Assembly (NCBI GenBank): GCA_963575745.1
Contig: CAUYUJ010014556.1
Span: 90,001-154,000 of the forward strand
Source: Prorocentrum cordatum
Lineage: Eukaryota; Sar; Dinophyceae; Prorocentrales; Prorocentraceae
DNA: 64,000 bases
Reading direction: 5' to 3'
The notes beneath the pieces are model-generated. The model was given only the letters and a program-made list of their open reading frames with translations. It was not told the DNA's origin and ran no database searches. Made by a program: the position numbers and the translations under genes. Shown here piece by piece: positions 11,396 through 22,009 of the stretch (positions are counted from its first letter, which is position 1; each line of letters starts with the position of its first letter).

Positions 11396-13065
11396 TGGTT
11401 CACTATATCACATCATTTTATATCAAAACACACATATAGATATGTATGATACCAGAGAAAAGCCCAATCATAATCTTTTTAGGGCTGTAGGGCTATAGGG
11501 CTGCAGGGCTATATGGGCTCTTGGGCGCAATATGGGCTATATGGCTATAGGCTATCGGAGGTTGGGGGGTGAAATCGCAGTGTAACGGAGTCCTCCCACC
11601 GGGAAATCGAGTTTCGAGTTCGTGCTCGTGCCGTGCGTGCGGGCGAGGCGAAGCTGCGTGGGCCAGCGAGAGGAATTCACTCTGCTGTCGCTAGGGGTCC
11701 GCCAACACAAAAGTTTCCCCCCCGGCCTTGTCAAGTGGTAGCCCACGTTGTCCCGTCGGTTGCCCGCCGGTAGCCCACGTTGTCCCGTCGGTTGCCCGCC
11801 GGTTGCTCTCTCCCGCCGGAACAAAACAAAATCCGCCACGTCATCCACACCATCATCGCCCATCAGCACCACGTTCATCACAGTTGTCGTCATAAGCCAC
11901 CCCCTTCCCCCCACCCCCCCACAACCTCCTTATCACCCGCAAGGTGGTCGTATAGGTATGGCTATATGGTTATAGGGCTATAGGGCTATAGGGCGATAGG
12001 GATATAGGCCTATAAGGCTATTGGGCTACAGGGCACCGGGCACCCTGGCACCCGGCACCCGGGCACCCACCCGGGCAACGGGCACCCGTCACCCGGGCAC
12101 CCAAGCACCCGGGCATCCATGCACCGGGGACCTGTCACCGAACCGGCGGCGATCCCGAGCACCCGGGCACCCGGGCACCCGGGCACCCGGGCACCTGGGC
12201 ACGGCCACTGAATCGGCGGCGAACCCGGGCACCCGGGCACCTGGGCACCCGGGCACCCGGGCCCGGCCACCGAATCGGCGGCACACCTCACCTACCCTTA
12301 AATCCGCTAGGACCCCTACAGCCTATAGAGGCAAACTCTGATTGGTGAGTATATATTTATACACATACATATATATATAGGTATACTTCACTATCGTGTG
12401 ACATACTGCCATGCACCATATACTATCAATTCATGTTGTGATAAGTTTAGTTAAACTATACGGTGCAATGTTATATTTTGGTATGGCATATTATTTTTAC
12501 CCAATCAGAGCTTGCCTCTGCAGGGGCCCTAGCGGATTTATATTTGTAGGTGACCTACGCGGCCGAATGCGGTGGCTGGGCCCGGGTGCCCGGGTGCCCG
12601 GGGGTGCCCAGGGGTGCCCGGGGGTGCCCGGGTGCCCGGTTGCCCGGGTGCCCAAGTGCCTGGGTGCCCGGGTGCCTGGGTGCCCAGGTGCCCGGGTGCC
12701 CGGGTGCCCCGTAGCCGTATAGCCCTATACCCTTATAGCCTTATAGCTATATAGGCCTAGAGCCTTATAGCCACATAGTCTCATAGCTCTATAACCCTAG
12801 AGCCCTAAGAGCCCTGTAGCCCAATAGCCCTAATAACCCTACAGCCCTAATCGCCCTATAGCCTTTGAGCCTTATAGCCGTATAGTCCTATAGCGCTATA
12901 GCCCTACAGTCCTATAGCCCTCTAGCCTCATATCCTTAGAGCCCTATAGCCCTATAGCCCCATAGCCATATAGCCCCAAACAAACATCGGATTTGAGTTG
13001 TTTTTTTCTCTGGTATCATGTTGTATTGTGTTGTAAACTATATGATATATCATACAGAAGTAAAT
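11395..13065. repeat. Large imperfect palindrome built of minisatellites
   Basis: From outside inward, both arms carry in mirror order: the words 'gataccagagaaaa' (left, about 11450) and its complement (about 13005); CTATAGGG-type repeats (11480-11550 and 11950-12030 versus TAGCCCTA at 12715-12980); GGGCACCC repeats (12035-12260 versus GGGTGCCC at 12575-12710); and a unique block containing 'gaggcaaactctgattgg' (12328) versus its complement (12505). The AT-rich centre is about 12345-12500. The left arm alone has an extra segment at about 11555-11945. Dinoflagellate chromatin function of such a structure is unknown. Confidence 0.75.
11737..11802 (+). repeat. Tandem duplication of a 32-bp unit
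   Basis: The unit beginning 'ggtagcccacgttgtcccg' occurs at 11737 and again at 11769, followed by the start of a third copy. It lies inside the segment present in only one arm of the large palindrome. Confidence 0.85.
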
Positions 13066-13374
13066 CGACCTGTTCGTTGTTCCTCGAAAGACCTCGGAGC
13101 TTGGGGCATGGTAAGCCGTGGCAAGCTAAGGAGGCTACACGTGGCGAGCCCGCCCCGGAACAGGCATTGACTCACGGCGGTTTCGTTGAGGCTACCTGGC
13201 TGAACTGTGCCAGCCAAATATCGAAGTTGGCTGGTGCACTTTGCTCAGACTGAAAATCATAATGACGCTGACCCGAACTGAGCAATACCGAAAAACGTGT
13301 ACCATTTCTGTTGCTAGTGTGCCCGAACCGACTTCTGCTAGAGGGGACTAGACTAAACTGACACTGCATGACAA

Positions 13375-14180
13375 TCAAGCCAGCAATCTGACTGGCAAGT
13401 GGTCGCCCACCTGCTTCTCTGCATGGTTTCCGTTCTCGACTCGCTCTCGGTGGGCATCAGTGACGACAGCGAAGCTGTTTATTGCAACCGTCCCGGGCTG
13501 CACGACCCCGATGTCAGCTGGCCCCGCCCTAAATTCGTGCCTGGAGGACGGCGGGCCCATCTTATCCGCCAGCCACAACTCTAAACTTGTACGGTTCACC
13601 GAGAAGGTAGGAACATGCGAGGGAAGCACCAACAAATCCGAGGGAGCACAAGAGAAATCGGCCTTCGTCTTCCCTCCTGCAGAACTGGTAGTTGCACGCA
13701 GACAGCCCCTCCAGGTAGCCTCGGCTGGCCTCATCAGGCCCCAAAAGTAATCTGGGGCGGTTTCAACACTCCAGCCCTGGGGCGCGGAGCGCTCCTGGGG
13801 CGCCGCCAGAGGCGGCGTCAGGGTGTGGAGGCCGCACGTGGCTACTCGGGGGGCCTTTTGCGGCCAGCCAGGACTACCTGGGGGGGCTGTTGAGGCCAGC
13901 CAGGACTATCTGGCGGGGCTGTCTGTGCGCAGCCCGAAGCATTACCATGTAGAGAGGCTTCTGGAGGGCGATATCATCCCACTGCTCCCCCGAAGGACTG
14001 CGAGTTCCGCTGCCTGCGACACGTCGCGCAACTGCTGCATCGCCGCGCGCAGGGGCGCCTCCCGGTCCGGCAAGGCGAGGCTTCGAGGGACGCGAGTACC
14101 ATGCCCACTTCGTCTGCAGTGCCCAGCAAGAGGGGAATGCCTCCGCCCACTGGGCACATACTTCAAGGCAGCAGCGGACA
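13375..14180 (-). pseudogene. Possible decayed coding region, unidentified
   Basis: On the minus strand two stretches look protein-like rather than repeat-derived: REAPLRAAMQQLRDV...QAAELAVLRG at about 14100-13990, and further on LLVLPSHVPTFSVN, GPPSSRHEFRAGPADIGVVQ and GTVAINSFAVVTDA at about 13660-13420. They are in different frames with a short tandem repeat (ggccagccaggactacctgg-like, about 13858-13920) between them. No family was recognised. A decayed gene or retroelement gag are both possible. Confidence 0.3.
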
Positions 14181-14199
14181 CCTGCCAGCGTCGTTGTAC

Positions 14200-14400
14200 C
14201 TATGTGTGTATGTATGTATGCATACATGCATGTATGCATGTATGTATGTATGTATGTATGTATGTATGTATACAGGATTGCATGCATGTACATGTGTGTA
14301 TACATTCATGCATGCATGCATGTGCATGCACATATTATGTGTATGCAGGTGTATGTCTGTATGTGTATGTGTATGCAACTGTAGGTGTTCATGACATATA
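14200..14400. repeat. (ATGT)n/(CATG)n microsatellite
   Basis: Alternating tgta and tgca units produce Met/Cys/Val or Tyr/Thr/His low-complexity frames on the two strands. Confidence 0.9.
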
Positions 14401-14533
14401 TGCGTAGAGGCATGTGTAAGCTATACATGAAACGTATGTGTCGAGGCCAAGGCATTCGTGTTTGTATCATGCAAATTTGTACACCTATTCGCGGACTTCC
14501 CAACGTGCATTTGCGTGATCGTGTATACCTGTA

Positions 14534-14602
14534 CTATGTGTATGTATGTATGTATGTATGTGTGCATGCATGCATGCATGCATGCATGCATGCATGCATG
14601 TA

Positions 14603-14645
<43 letters not shown>

Positions 14646-14685
14646 GTGTGTATATACATATATGTATATGTATGTACAGATATTC
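14534..14685. repeat. (ATGC)n and (GTCT)n microsatellites
   Basis: A CATG/TGCA run is followed by a pure GTCT run (about 14605-14643) and then TATG repeats. This is immediately upstream of a CCTCTTGGGG array, the same arrangement as at 17.2-18.0 kb. Confidence 0.9.
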
Positions 14686-14699
14686 GCCGTACTAATCCA

Positions 14700-14950
14700 G
14701 GGGGCCCGGGAGGCTTGCATAGTGCTTTTCTGAAGCAGTTTTGACCCTCTTGGGGGCTGTTTTGGCGTCTCTTGGGACCTTTTTTTGAGCCTCTTGGGGA
14801 GCTGGGCCTGTTGGGGGCCTCTGTGGGGATCCTTGGCGCCTCTCGGGGGCCATTTTGGGGCCCCCTTGGGCCGTCTTGGGCGCCTCTTGGGCTGTCTTGG
14901 GGCCTTCTTGGGCCGTCGTGGGGGCCTCTTGAGGCCGTCTTGCGGCAATG

Positions 14951-15036
<86 letters not shown>

Positions 15037-15760
15037 CATGCATGTACATCTCCGCCGCCGTGCCCCGAGGCACGACGTGGTGTGTCGTCGAGCCCTCCGA
15101 GTCCTCTGCGCTGAGCATGGTCATGCTCCTCGATCGTTCCCGCAGTTCCGAGTTCCGGGCAGTGATGGGCGCTCCTGGGGCTCTCTCGCGTGCCGCTTGA
15201 GGCCTGTCTCGTGACTTTTTCCGAGGCCCGGGCGCTCCAAGACGGCCCAAGAGGGCCCCGGGAGGCTCCCAGGACGGCCCACGAGGCTCCCAGGACGGCC
15301 CACGAAGCTGCCAGGAAGGCCCCTCCAAGACTCCCCTAAGAGGGTCAAGAGGCCCCCCAAGAGGCAAATCGCACTGCTGTTCGTGAGGGTAATGACAATC
15401 TTTAAGGTTCTCGCTTTTTTTGGCTGGCGACGCTCCAAACGGCCCCCAGAATCGCACCCCGAGAGGCCCCCAAGAGGGCCCCAAGACGGCCCAGGAGGCC
15501 TCAAGACGGCTTAAGAGGCCTTCAGGATAGCTCAAGAGGGCCTGCAGAGGGGCCAAAGCAAGGAACTCGAACCGATATCTCGAGCCCTCGGCCCCAACAT
15601 GGCTCCCGAGACTGCAGGCAGGCTTCCAAAAAGCCCCAGGAGGCTCCCAAGAGGTCCAGAAAAGGCCCCACGAGGCCCTCGAGAGGCCCCCGATAGGCTG
15701 CAATACACCCCAAAAGCGCTTCACGAGGCCTGCCAAGATATTCCCACAAGCATGCAAAAG
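14700..15760. repeat. CCAAGAGG-type minisatellite array 1
   Basis: Short GC-rich units with consensus close to GGGGGCCTCTTGG (14755-14945) and, after a (TA)n interruption at 14949-15036 and a unique block, the reverse orientation CCAAGAGGCCCC (15240-15720). A core at 15385-15440 ('ggttctcgctttttttggctggcgacgctcc', read here in parts) resembles one at 21200-21235. Long open frames across the array encode Pro/Arg/Gly repeats and are not believed to be genes. Confidence 0.75.
14949..15036. repeat. (TA)n microsatellite
   Basis: About 88 bp of almost pure TA dinucleotides splitting the surrounding GC-rich array at the point where its unit orientation changes. Confidence 0.95.
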
Positions 15761-15879
15761 GCTTCTGACCTACAACTCAAACACGATGGCGGGATAGGCC
15801 GAAAGACACTCTGTACGTACATCTGTGGCAATTTTAACCAGCGTGGACCCCCAAACCGTGTGTTCTAGAAAAGGATGCG

Positions 15880-16980
15880 TTGCAATTTATGTGATGCCAT
15901 CTATGCGGTGCAATCTATGTGGTGCTATGTGGGGTAAACTATGCGGTGCAATTCACGTGATGCAGCAGAGACCGTGCAATCTATGTGGTGCAATCTATGT
16001 CGCGCAAGCTGTGCACCGTAACGCAACGCAATGCAACGCAATGCGAAGTAACGCAAAGGAATGACAACCAATATCAAGCAATGTCAAGCACTGCAAAGCG
16101 ATGCAACCCAACGTAATACAACCCAGTGCAGAGCAATGATAAACATAACAAACAATGATCACTGCAAACAATTACAACACGATGCACTGCAATACACCGT
16201 AATGTCAACCAGTGTAGAGCAATGTAACGCAATACAGAGCAATGCCAACCACAGCACATCACAGCATAGCAGTACAACTCAATGTAAAGCAGTGCAATGC
16301 AACGCGATTGCACAGCAGTGCGATTGCAATGCAGTAGCGCGGCGCAATGCGAAGTAACGCAACGCAACGCAACGCTACAACATGCAAGCAATGCAACGCA
16401 TGGCATATGCGAAGCGTTGCCAAGCAATGCAATGCGGGTGGCGACGAGGCGGCGGGCGGCGACGAGGCGGCCACATGGCGGCCAGAGCGGCCCGCCGGCC
16501 CAGGCGACGGGCGGCGACGGGCGGCGACGAGGCAGCGACAGCGGCCACATGGCGGCCAGAGCGGCCCGCAGGCCCAGTTCCTTAGACAAGAAATGAGAAC
16601 CCCTAAATGCAAGCACGTTTTGGGGAAGTCGGAACCCTTACGTGCAAGCACTGTTTGGGGACAGAAGTAAGACCCCCTACGTGCAAACACTATTTGGCGT
16701 GCTGTTGGGCGTGCTTTAGTGTATGCAAGCGCTGTGGCACTCAGGGTCGCAAAGCGAAAAAAAGGCGCACCTCAACATCCCCTTCCTCCTCCTCCTCCTG
16801 CTCCATCTTTCCTCCCCTTCTGTGCTACGCTGTGCAAAGCAATGTCCAGCAATGCCATGCAATGCAAACCAGTGCAAAGCACTGAAAACCAGTGCAAATC
16901 AAGGCGCAGCAATGCAAACCAGTGTAAACCACGCAAAGCAAGCAATGCCAATCAATGCGTCACAATGTGATGGAATGCGA
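15880..16980. repeat. GCAATGCAA-type minisatellite with GC-rich insert
   Basis: Degenerate units such as caatgcaacg, gcaaagcaatg and ccagtgcaaa fill 16010-16435 and 16825-16985, with 'tgtggtgcaatctatg' variants at 15890-16010. The array is interrupted at 16436-16800 by GGCGGCGAC repeats and a block containing 'aagcactgtttgggg'. No RNA gene was recognised. Confidence 0.8.
16436..16600. repeat. Tandem GGCGGCGAC / GCGGCCACATGG repeat (related block 17005-17130)
   Basis: The block 'cacatggcggccagagcgg' occurs at about 16472 and 16548, each followed by 'cccg-ggccca'. A related block with 'gggcggcgacggcgaccaca' occurs twice at about 17010-17095 and ends in 'gcccagctcctt', as the first ends in 'gcccagttcctt'. 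The two blocks are diverged copies of one unit. Confidence 0.75.
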
Positions 16981-17214
16981 CTCAGTACAACGTACAACGC
17001 AGGCCCAGATAACGACGGGGCGGCGACGGCGACCACACAGCCGCGAGACCGACAGGCAGCCAGAGAATACGGGCGGCGACGGCGACCACATAGTGTCCAC
17101 ACCGACGGGCATGCCCAGCTCCTTCGAAAAGAACGAATGCACACTTATCGAAACTATTACTTATATAAGATATAGACACATCCAGGTAAACACATTTAGA
17201 TCTACCTGCATGTG

Positions 17215-17949
17215 CAGTTACACATTTCTATACATGTATGTATGTATGTCTATATTTTTTACAAATATGTATGCTTGTGTAAAGTTGTATGCATGTCTGT
17301 ATGAATGCAAGTGTATGTTTACTTGTATGCATGACTTGTGAATATTTATGTATGTGTGTACGTGCGTACGTATGTATGTATGCTTGTATGCCAGTCAGTC
17401 AGTCAGTCTGTCTGTCTCTGTCTCTGTCTCTGTCTGTCTGTCTCTCTGTAGGAATGTATGTAGATATGCATGTGTGTATGCATGCATAGATGTGTGTCTG
17501 TCTGTAGGTATTTATGGATGCATGCGTGCAGGTGTCTCTATGTGTAGGTATGCATGCATGCATGCATGCATGTATGTATGTGTGACAGTACCGTACGTAT
17601 GTGTATCCATATGCGTATATGTATGTGTGCATATATGCATGCGTCTATATATACGTATGCATGCATGCATTTATGTATCTGTGTAGGTATGTAGGGATAC
17701 ACATCTATGTATGTATGAATGAATGAATGCATGTATGCATGTATGTATGTACGTACTTAGGTATTTGTGCATGTGTGTACATGTGTATGTATGTATGTAT
17801 GTATGTATGTATGCATGCATGTATGTATGTATGCATGTATGCATGTATGCATGTATGCATGTATGCATGTATGCATGTATGCATGTATGCATGTATGCAT
17901 GTATGCATGTACGTATGCATGCATGCATTCATGCATGCTGTTATATGTA
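17215..17949. repeat. (TATG)n/(GCATGTAT)n microsatellite tract
   Basis: Over 700 bp of ATGT/ATGC tetranucleotides, with a (GTCT)n patch at 17395-17450. The last section, 17830-17930, is a regular 8-bp GCATGTAT repeat. It ends exactly where the CTAG-bounded hairpin begins. Confidence 0.9.
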
Positions 17950-17990
17950 CTAGAACCATCGCGCGCGCTTCGCGCGCGCTCAGGTTCTAG
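17950..17990. other. CTAG-bounded GC hairpin, copy 1
   Basis: The sequence starts CTAGAACC and ends GGTTCTAG, giving an 8-bp outer stem. A 3x3 internal loop follows, then a GCGCGCG/CGCGCGC inner stem with a CTTCG loop. A near-identical hairpin lies at 18811-18850. Both follow a long TA- or TATG-rich tract and precede a CCTCTTGGGG array. Terminal hairpins next to CTAG resemble Helitron 3' ends read on the minus strand, but the identification is tentative. Confidence 0.7.
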
Positions 17991-18019
17991 CCCAGGCCGC
18001 ATGTAGACGTACATGAAGG

Positions 18020-18748
18020 TTTCTGGGGAAGCCTCTCAGAAGCCCGTTGGGGCCCTCTTGGGGGTCTCCTGGGGGCTTCCTGGGAACCTCGGGGGCCCTC
18101 TTGAAAGCCTCGTGGGGGGCCTCCGGAGGCCCTTTGGGGCCTGCCGCGGGCGTCTTGGGGGCCTCTTTGGGCCTCTTGGGGGTCTCTCAAGGGCCTCTTG
18201 GGGGCCTCCTGGGGCGGGGGGGCTGGAAAGTTCAGTTGGGTTTCCCGTCTGGGGCCCCTCTTGGGACCCTTCGGGGACGCGTTTGGGCCGTCCTGGGCGC
18301 CTCTTGGACTGTCCTGGGCCCCGCTGGGGCCGTCTTGGGGCTCTCTTGTGGGCTTCGTGGGCCGTCTTGGGGCGGTCTAGGGAGAGTCTGAGGTCGTAAA
18401 GGACGGTACGAAGGCCAAACAATCGAATATGGTAAAAATGTACGTTTTACGGAGGGAACGGGGCTATTTTTGCTTCCCGGGGCCGTCTGGGGGGATCTCT
18501 TGGAAGGGTCTTCGAGCGTCTTGGAGGCGTCTGGGGCGGTTCGAGACGCCACTTGAGCCGCCGGAGACCGCTGGAGGTTGTCTTCAGGGTGGCTCTGGGC
18601 GGCCTGGGGCCGCCTGGACGGCCGTCTGGGCGCTCTGGGGGCCGACCTGGGGCCCGCCGGGGAGCGGGCTGGGCCCGACGTCCCCCCATTTGCGGTCGAG
18701 GCTGCGGCCCCGGGGCCCCTGGGCCCGGTGCGGCGTGACATGTATATG

Positions 18749-18811
<63 letters not shown>

Positions 18812-20345
18812 TAGAACCACGCGCGCGCTTCGCGCGCGCTTAGGTTCTAGCTAGGAGGCGAGCTTGAGTCAACGAAAGTCGCAGGGAAGGGGGCAGGGGG
18901 AAGAAGGCCAGAGAGCGCTGAAGGATACAAATACTGGAACCCTCTTGTGATTTTGTGGGGGGCCTCGTCCGGCCGCTCGCTGGGAGTTTGACGTAGCTTC
19001 TCGGGAGCCTCTGAACCTGTCGGGGGCCTCCTGGAAGCAGGTTCGAAGCATTTTGGGGGCCGATTTGGGGCTTCTCGGGGCCTCCTTTGGGCCTCTTGGG
19101 GGTCTCCTGGGGCCTCTTGAGGGGCCTCCTTGGGGCCTCCTGGCGGCCTCTTGGGGCGGAAGGCTCGAGCTTGCGGTTCGTGGTCCCCCTCTGGGCCCCC
19201 TCTTGGGCCCGTCTTGGGGCCCTCTTGGGCCATCTTGGGCGCCTCTTGGGCCGTCTTGGGGCCCTCTTGGGCTGTCCTGGGGCCCTCTTGGAAGCTTCTT
19301 GGGCCGTCTTGGGGCGGTCTTGGAGGCCTCTTGGGCCGTCTTGGACGCGGTGAAAGCCCAAAATGCGAACATGCGAAACATATACGTTTTCCCATCGGAA
19401 TGGCACGATTTTTGTTTCTTGAACCTCTCTTGGGGTGCCTCTCGGAACGTCTTGGGCTGTTTTTGGAAGCCTTTTGGCGCCTCTGGGCGGCGTTTTGGCG
19501 CCTCCTGGGATATGTTGGGCCGGAAGCTCGGAATTCGAGAGTGGCTTTCTCCTTCTGGGACCCCTCTCGCAGTCGTCTTGGGGTTCTCTTGGGCCGTCTT
19601 GGGGCCGTCCTGAGCCACTCGTGCGCAGCCTTGGAGCGCTCCCGGAGGCCTCCTAGGCCGTCTTGGAGGCCTCTTGGGCCGTCTTGGACGCGGTGAAAGC
19701 CCAAGATGCGAACATGCGAAAAATATACGTTTTCCCATAGGAATGGCACGATTTTTGTTTCTTGGACCTCTCTTGGGGTGCCTCTCGGAACGTCTTGGGG
19801 TGCTTTTGGGAGCCTTTTGGCGCCTCTTGGCGGCATTTTGGCGCCTCCTGGAGCCTCTTGGGCTGGAAGCTCGGAATTCGAGGTTGGCTTTCTCCGTCTG
19901 GGACCCCTCTCGAACTCGTCTTGGGGCTCTCTTCGGCCGTCTTGGGGCCGTCCTGGGCCACTCGTGCGCAGCCTTGGAGCGCTCCCGGAGGCCTCGTAGA
20001 CCGTCTTGGGCGCCTCTTGGGCCGTCTTGGACGCGGCGAAAGCCCAAGAGGCGAACATGCGAAAAATATACGTTTTCCCATAGGAATGGCACGATTTTTG
20101 CTTCTTGGGCCTCTCTTGGGCTGCCTCTCGGAGCGTCTTGGAGGCTTCTGGGACCTTCTTGGTGTCATGACAGGCGTCTTGGAAGGCATCTGGAGCCATC
20201 GGAGCGCGTTCCGAAGCCGCCTGCGAACGATCTTGGACGGCGTCCGGCGGTCCGACGAGCCTCCGGGCCCCCCGGGGCCCACATTTGTGGTCGAGGTCCC
20301 GGCCCCGGGCCCCCGGACTGGGTGCGCCGTTATATGTATATTTAT
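18020..20345. repeat. CCTCTTGGGG array 2 with 343-bp higher-order repeat
   Basis: Two units separated by a TA tract at 18740-18810. Each begins after a CTAG hairpin and ends with a 'ggtcgagg...ggtgcg-cgt' tail before TATG/TA repeats (18690-18740 and 20288-20335). Inside the second unit a conserved core, including 'cgaacatgcgaaaaatatac' and 'gttttcccataggaatgg', recurs at 19371, 19714 and 20057, an exact 343-bp spacing. A weaker copy is near 18425. The minus strand stays open for 524 codons here, but only because the repeat lacks stops; no protein family fits. Confidence 0.75.
18811..18850. other. CTAG-bounded GC hairpin, copy 2
   Basis: Same outer stem CTAGAACC/GGTTCTAG and inner alternating CG stem as 17950-17990, with one base missing and one changed in the internal loop. 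It follows a TA run (18755-18810) directly, so on the minus strand CTAG is followed by T of a TA repeat. Confidence 0.75.
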
Positions 20346-20446
20346 GTACACATATAGATATGTACATGCTACGTGTATGCACGGCGGGTTCCAGCAACCC
20401 TGAATGCAAACATGCGGCCATCTCTTGAGGAGACGATTTGTACTTC

Positions 20447-20580
20447 CGCGACCTTCCGCCGGCGGAGCCGCTCTCATTTTACTTCCGCCGCCTCTCACCG
20501 ACCTTCCGCCACCTCTCACCGAGGAAGAGATGGCAACTCCTTCGATCTTCGCAAGCGAGGACCTTGCTGGGACGCCTCAC
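20447..20580 (+). repeat. Dispersed GC-rich repeat, second copy
   Basis: Matches 9918-10040 in the words 'ccttccgccgg', 'cattttacttccgccg' and 'accgaggaagaga', and in the block 'gatcttcgcaagcgaggac'. It adds an internal duplication of 'ccgccacctctcaccga'. Confidence 0.5.
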
Positions 20581-20900
20581 ATATACATATACCGTACCCC
20601 CCGCAGCTGCGGATAAGAGTGAGGGGGCGGGGTGGGGGGGGCCGTCGGCAGCCTGCGAGGCTCGAAGCAAAATTCGAAGAAGCCCGCCGCAGGCGCCTTT
20701 TTTAGTTAAAGCAACATGGGTGGGTCGCAGACAAGAACGACGACAACAGCAAACAAATAACAAGAATCCGCGCCACGGAAACACGCTTCAGCCACGCACC
20801 CAAAGATGGTTTAAGACCGTTCGGCGATGTACATCTATGTTCCTCTTCCTATATTTTTGCAAGCCCGGGCGGGGGGACCCCCCCCCCCCCCAAAACCGGA
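20581..20900. other. Intergenic stretch, no gene recognised
   Basis: A mixed-composition spacer between array 2 and array 3, with poly-G and poly-C tracts (20633-20642, 20878-20892). No gene or element terminus was recognised. Confidence 0.35.
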
Positions 20901-21600
20901 CTCCCGGGATCTGGGGCTTTGGGACCCTCTGGACGGGCCTCGAAGCGGCCCCCCGGGCCTCGCAGGGCCAGGCCTTCCCAGCACACCTAGGGCGATCGGG
21001 GGGGTCATCGGAGACGTCCCAGAGACCCCGAAGACAGCACAAGAGCGCTCCAAGAGAGACCGACGTGACCTCAAGACGACCCCCAAGAAGCCATCGTATC
21101 CCCAAAGATCGTCCCGAAACGTCCCAAGAGGCCTCCAAGAGCACTCCCAAGAAGGCCCCAAGAGGCAAACATCATTGATTTTCGATTGGTTTTTGGTGAA
21201 TTTTGGGGTTCTCCTCTTTTGGGATTCCCGACGCTCCAAGACGGCGGTCTTCTGGGCGTCCGAGGCCGCCTGGGAGGCTCTAAAATCGCCCCATAACCAT
21301 TCCAAAGGGCTTCCAGGCAGTCCAAGAGAGCCCCAAAACGGCATAGCAGGGGTCCAAGATGGCCCTCAGAGAGCCTCATGGCGGCCCAAGATGGCCCCAA
21401 GACACCCTCCGAGGCATTCCAAATCGTGACCCGGTCGTTCAGGGAGACCGCGGTTGGAGGCAGGGCGACCCGAGGGAGCCCCCAGAGGCCCCCAGAACAC
21501 GCCCAAGAGGCCTCCAGAAGGCCTTGAGAAAGCTTGACATAACTTTTGCGAGGCCCCCAGAGGCTCTCCAAGGAGGGGCCTCCGCAAAAAGAGCCTCGGA
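20900..21600. repeat. CCAAGAGG-type array 3
   Basis: Units of the form CCCCAAGAGGCC in plus orientation, with a T-rich core at about 21172-21235 ('gattttcgattggtttttgg', then 'ggttctcctcttttggga'). The ending 'cgacgctccaa' of that core matches the core of array 1 at about 15430-15440. Confidence 0.7.
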
Positions 21601-21799
21601 GGATGGGGAGAATGCGCAGGGTATGGCGAAAATGAGGAAAAAGAAGCATGGAGGAAGGATAACGATTAACATTATTATAGCGGCGATGCCAGAAACGGCA
21701 ACAAAGAGTTATCGCTAATTTGTCGGCTTGACCTTGCTGCTATTCCGCCTGCATGCCAAACTTCAAGGACCAAGGTGCATGGCGCGAAGCGCCACTGCA

Positions 21800-21865
21800 G
21801 TCTTGTATATTATTATTATTATTATTATTGTTGTCATTATCATGATTACTATATATATATGAAGA

Positions 21866-21906
<41 letters not shown>

Positions 21907-21995
21907 AGAGAGAGAGAGAGAAATAGAGAGAGAACAACAAATAAAGAGAGAGGGAGAGAGAGAGAGATAGAGAGAGAACGAGAGCACGAGAGAGC
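21800..21995. repeat. (ATT)n and (GA)n microsatellites
   Basis: A short TTA/ATT run at about 21805-21830 is followed by an imperfect GA run from about 21865 to 21990. Confidence 0.9.
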
Positions 21996-22009
21996 GATAT
22001 TACAAATGA

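Noticed and set aside
11480-12030. CTATAGGG repeats considered as telomeric DNA
   Set aside because: The expected dinoflagellate telomere unit is TTTAGGG; this unit differs and is degenerate, internal and palindromically arranged.
18847-20421. 524-codon minus-strand open frame rich in Pro, Arg and Lys
   Set aside because: It lies wholly in the CCTCTTGGGG array; the repeat unit lacks stop codons on this strand and overlapping frames are open too. No domain was recognised.
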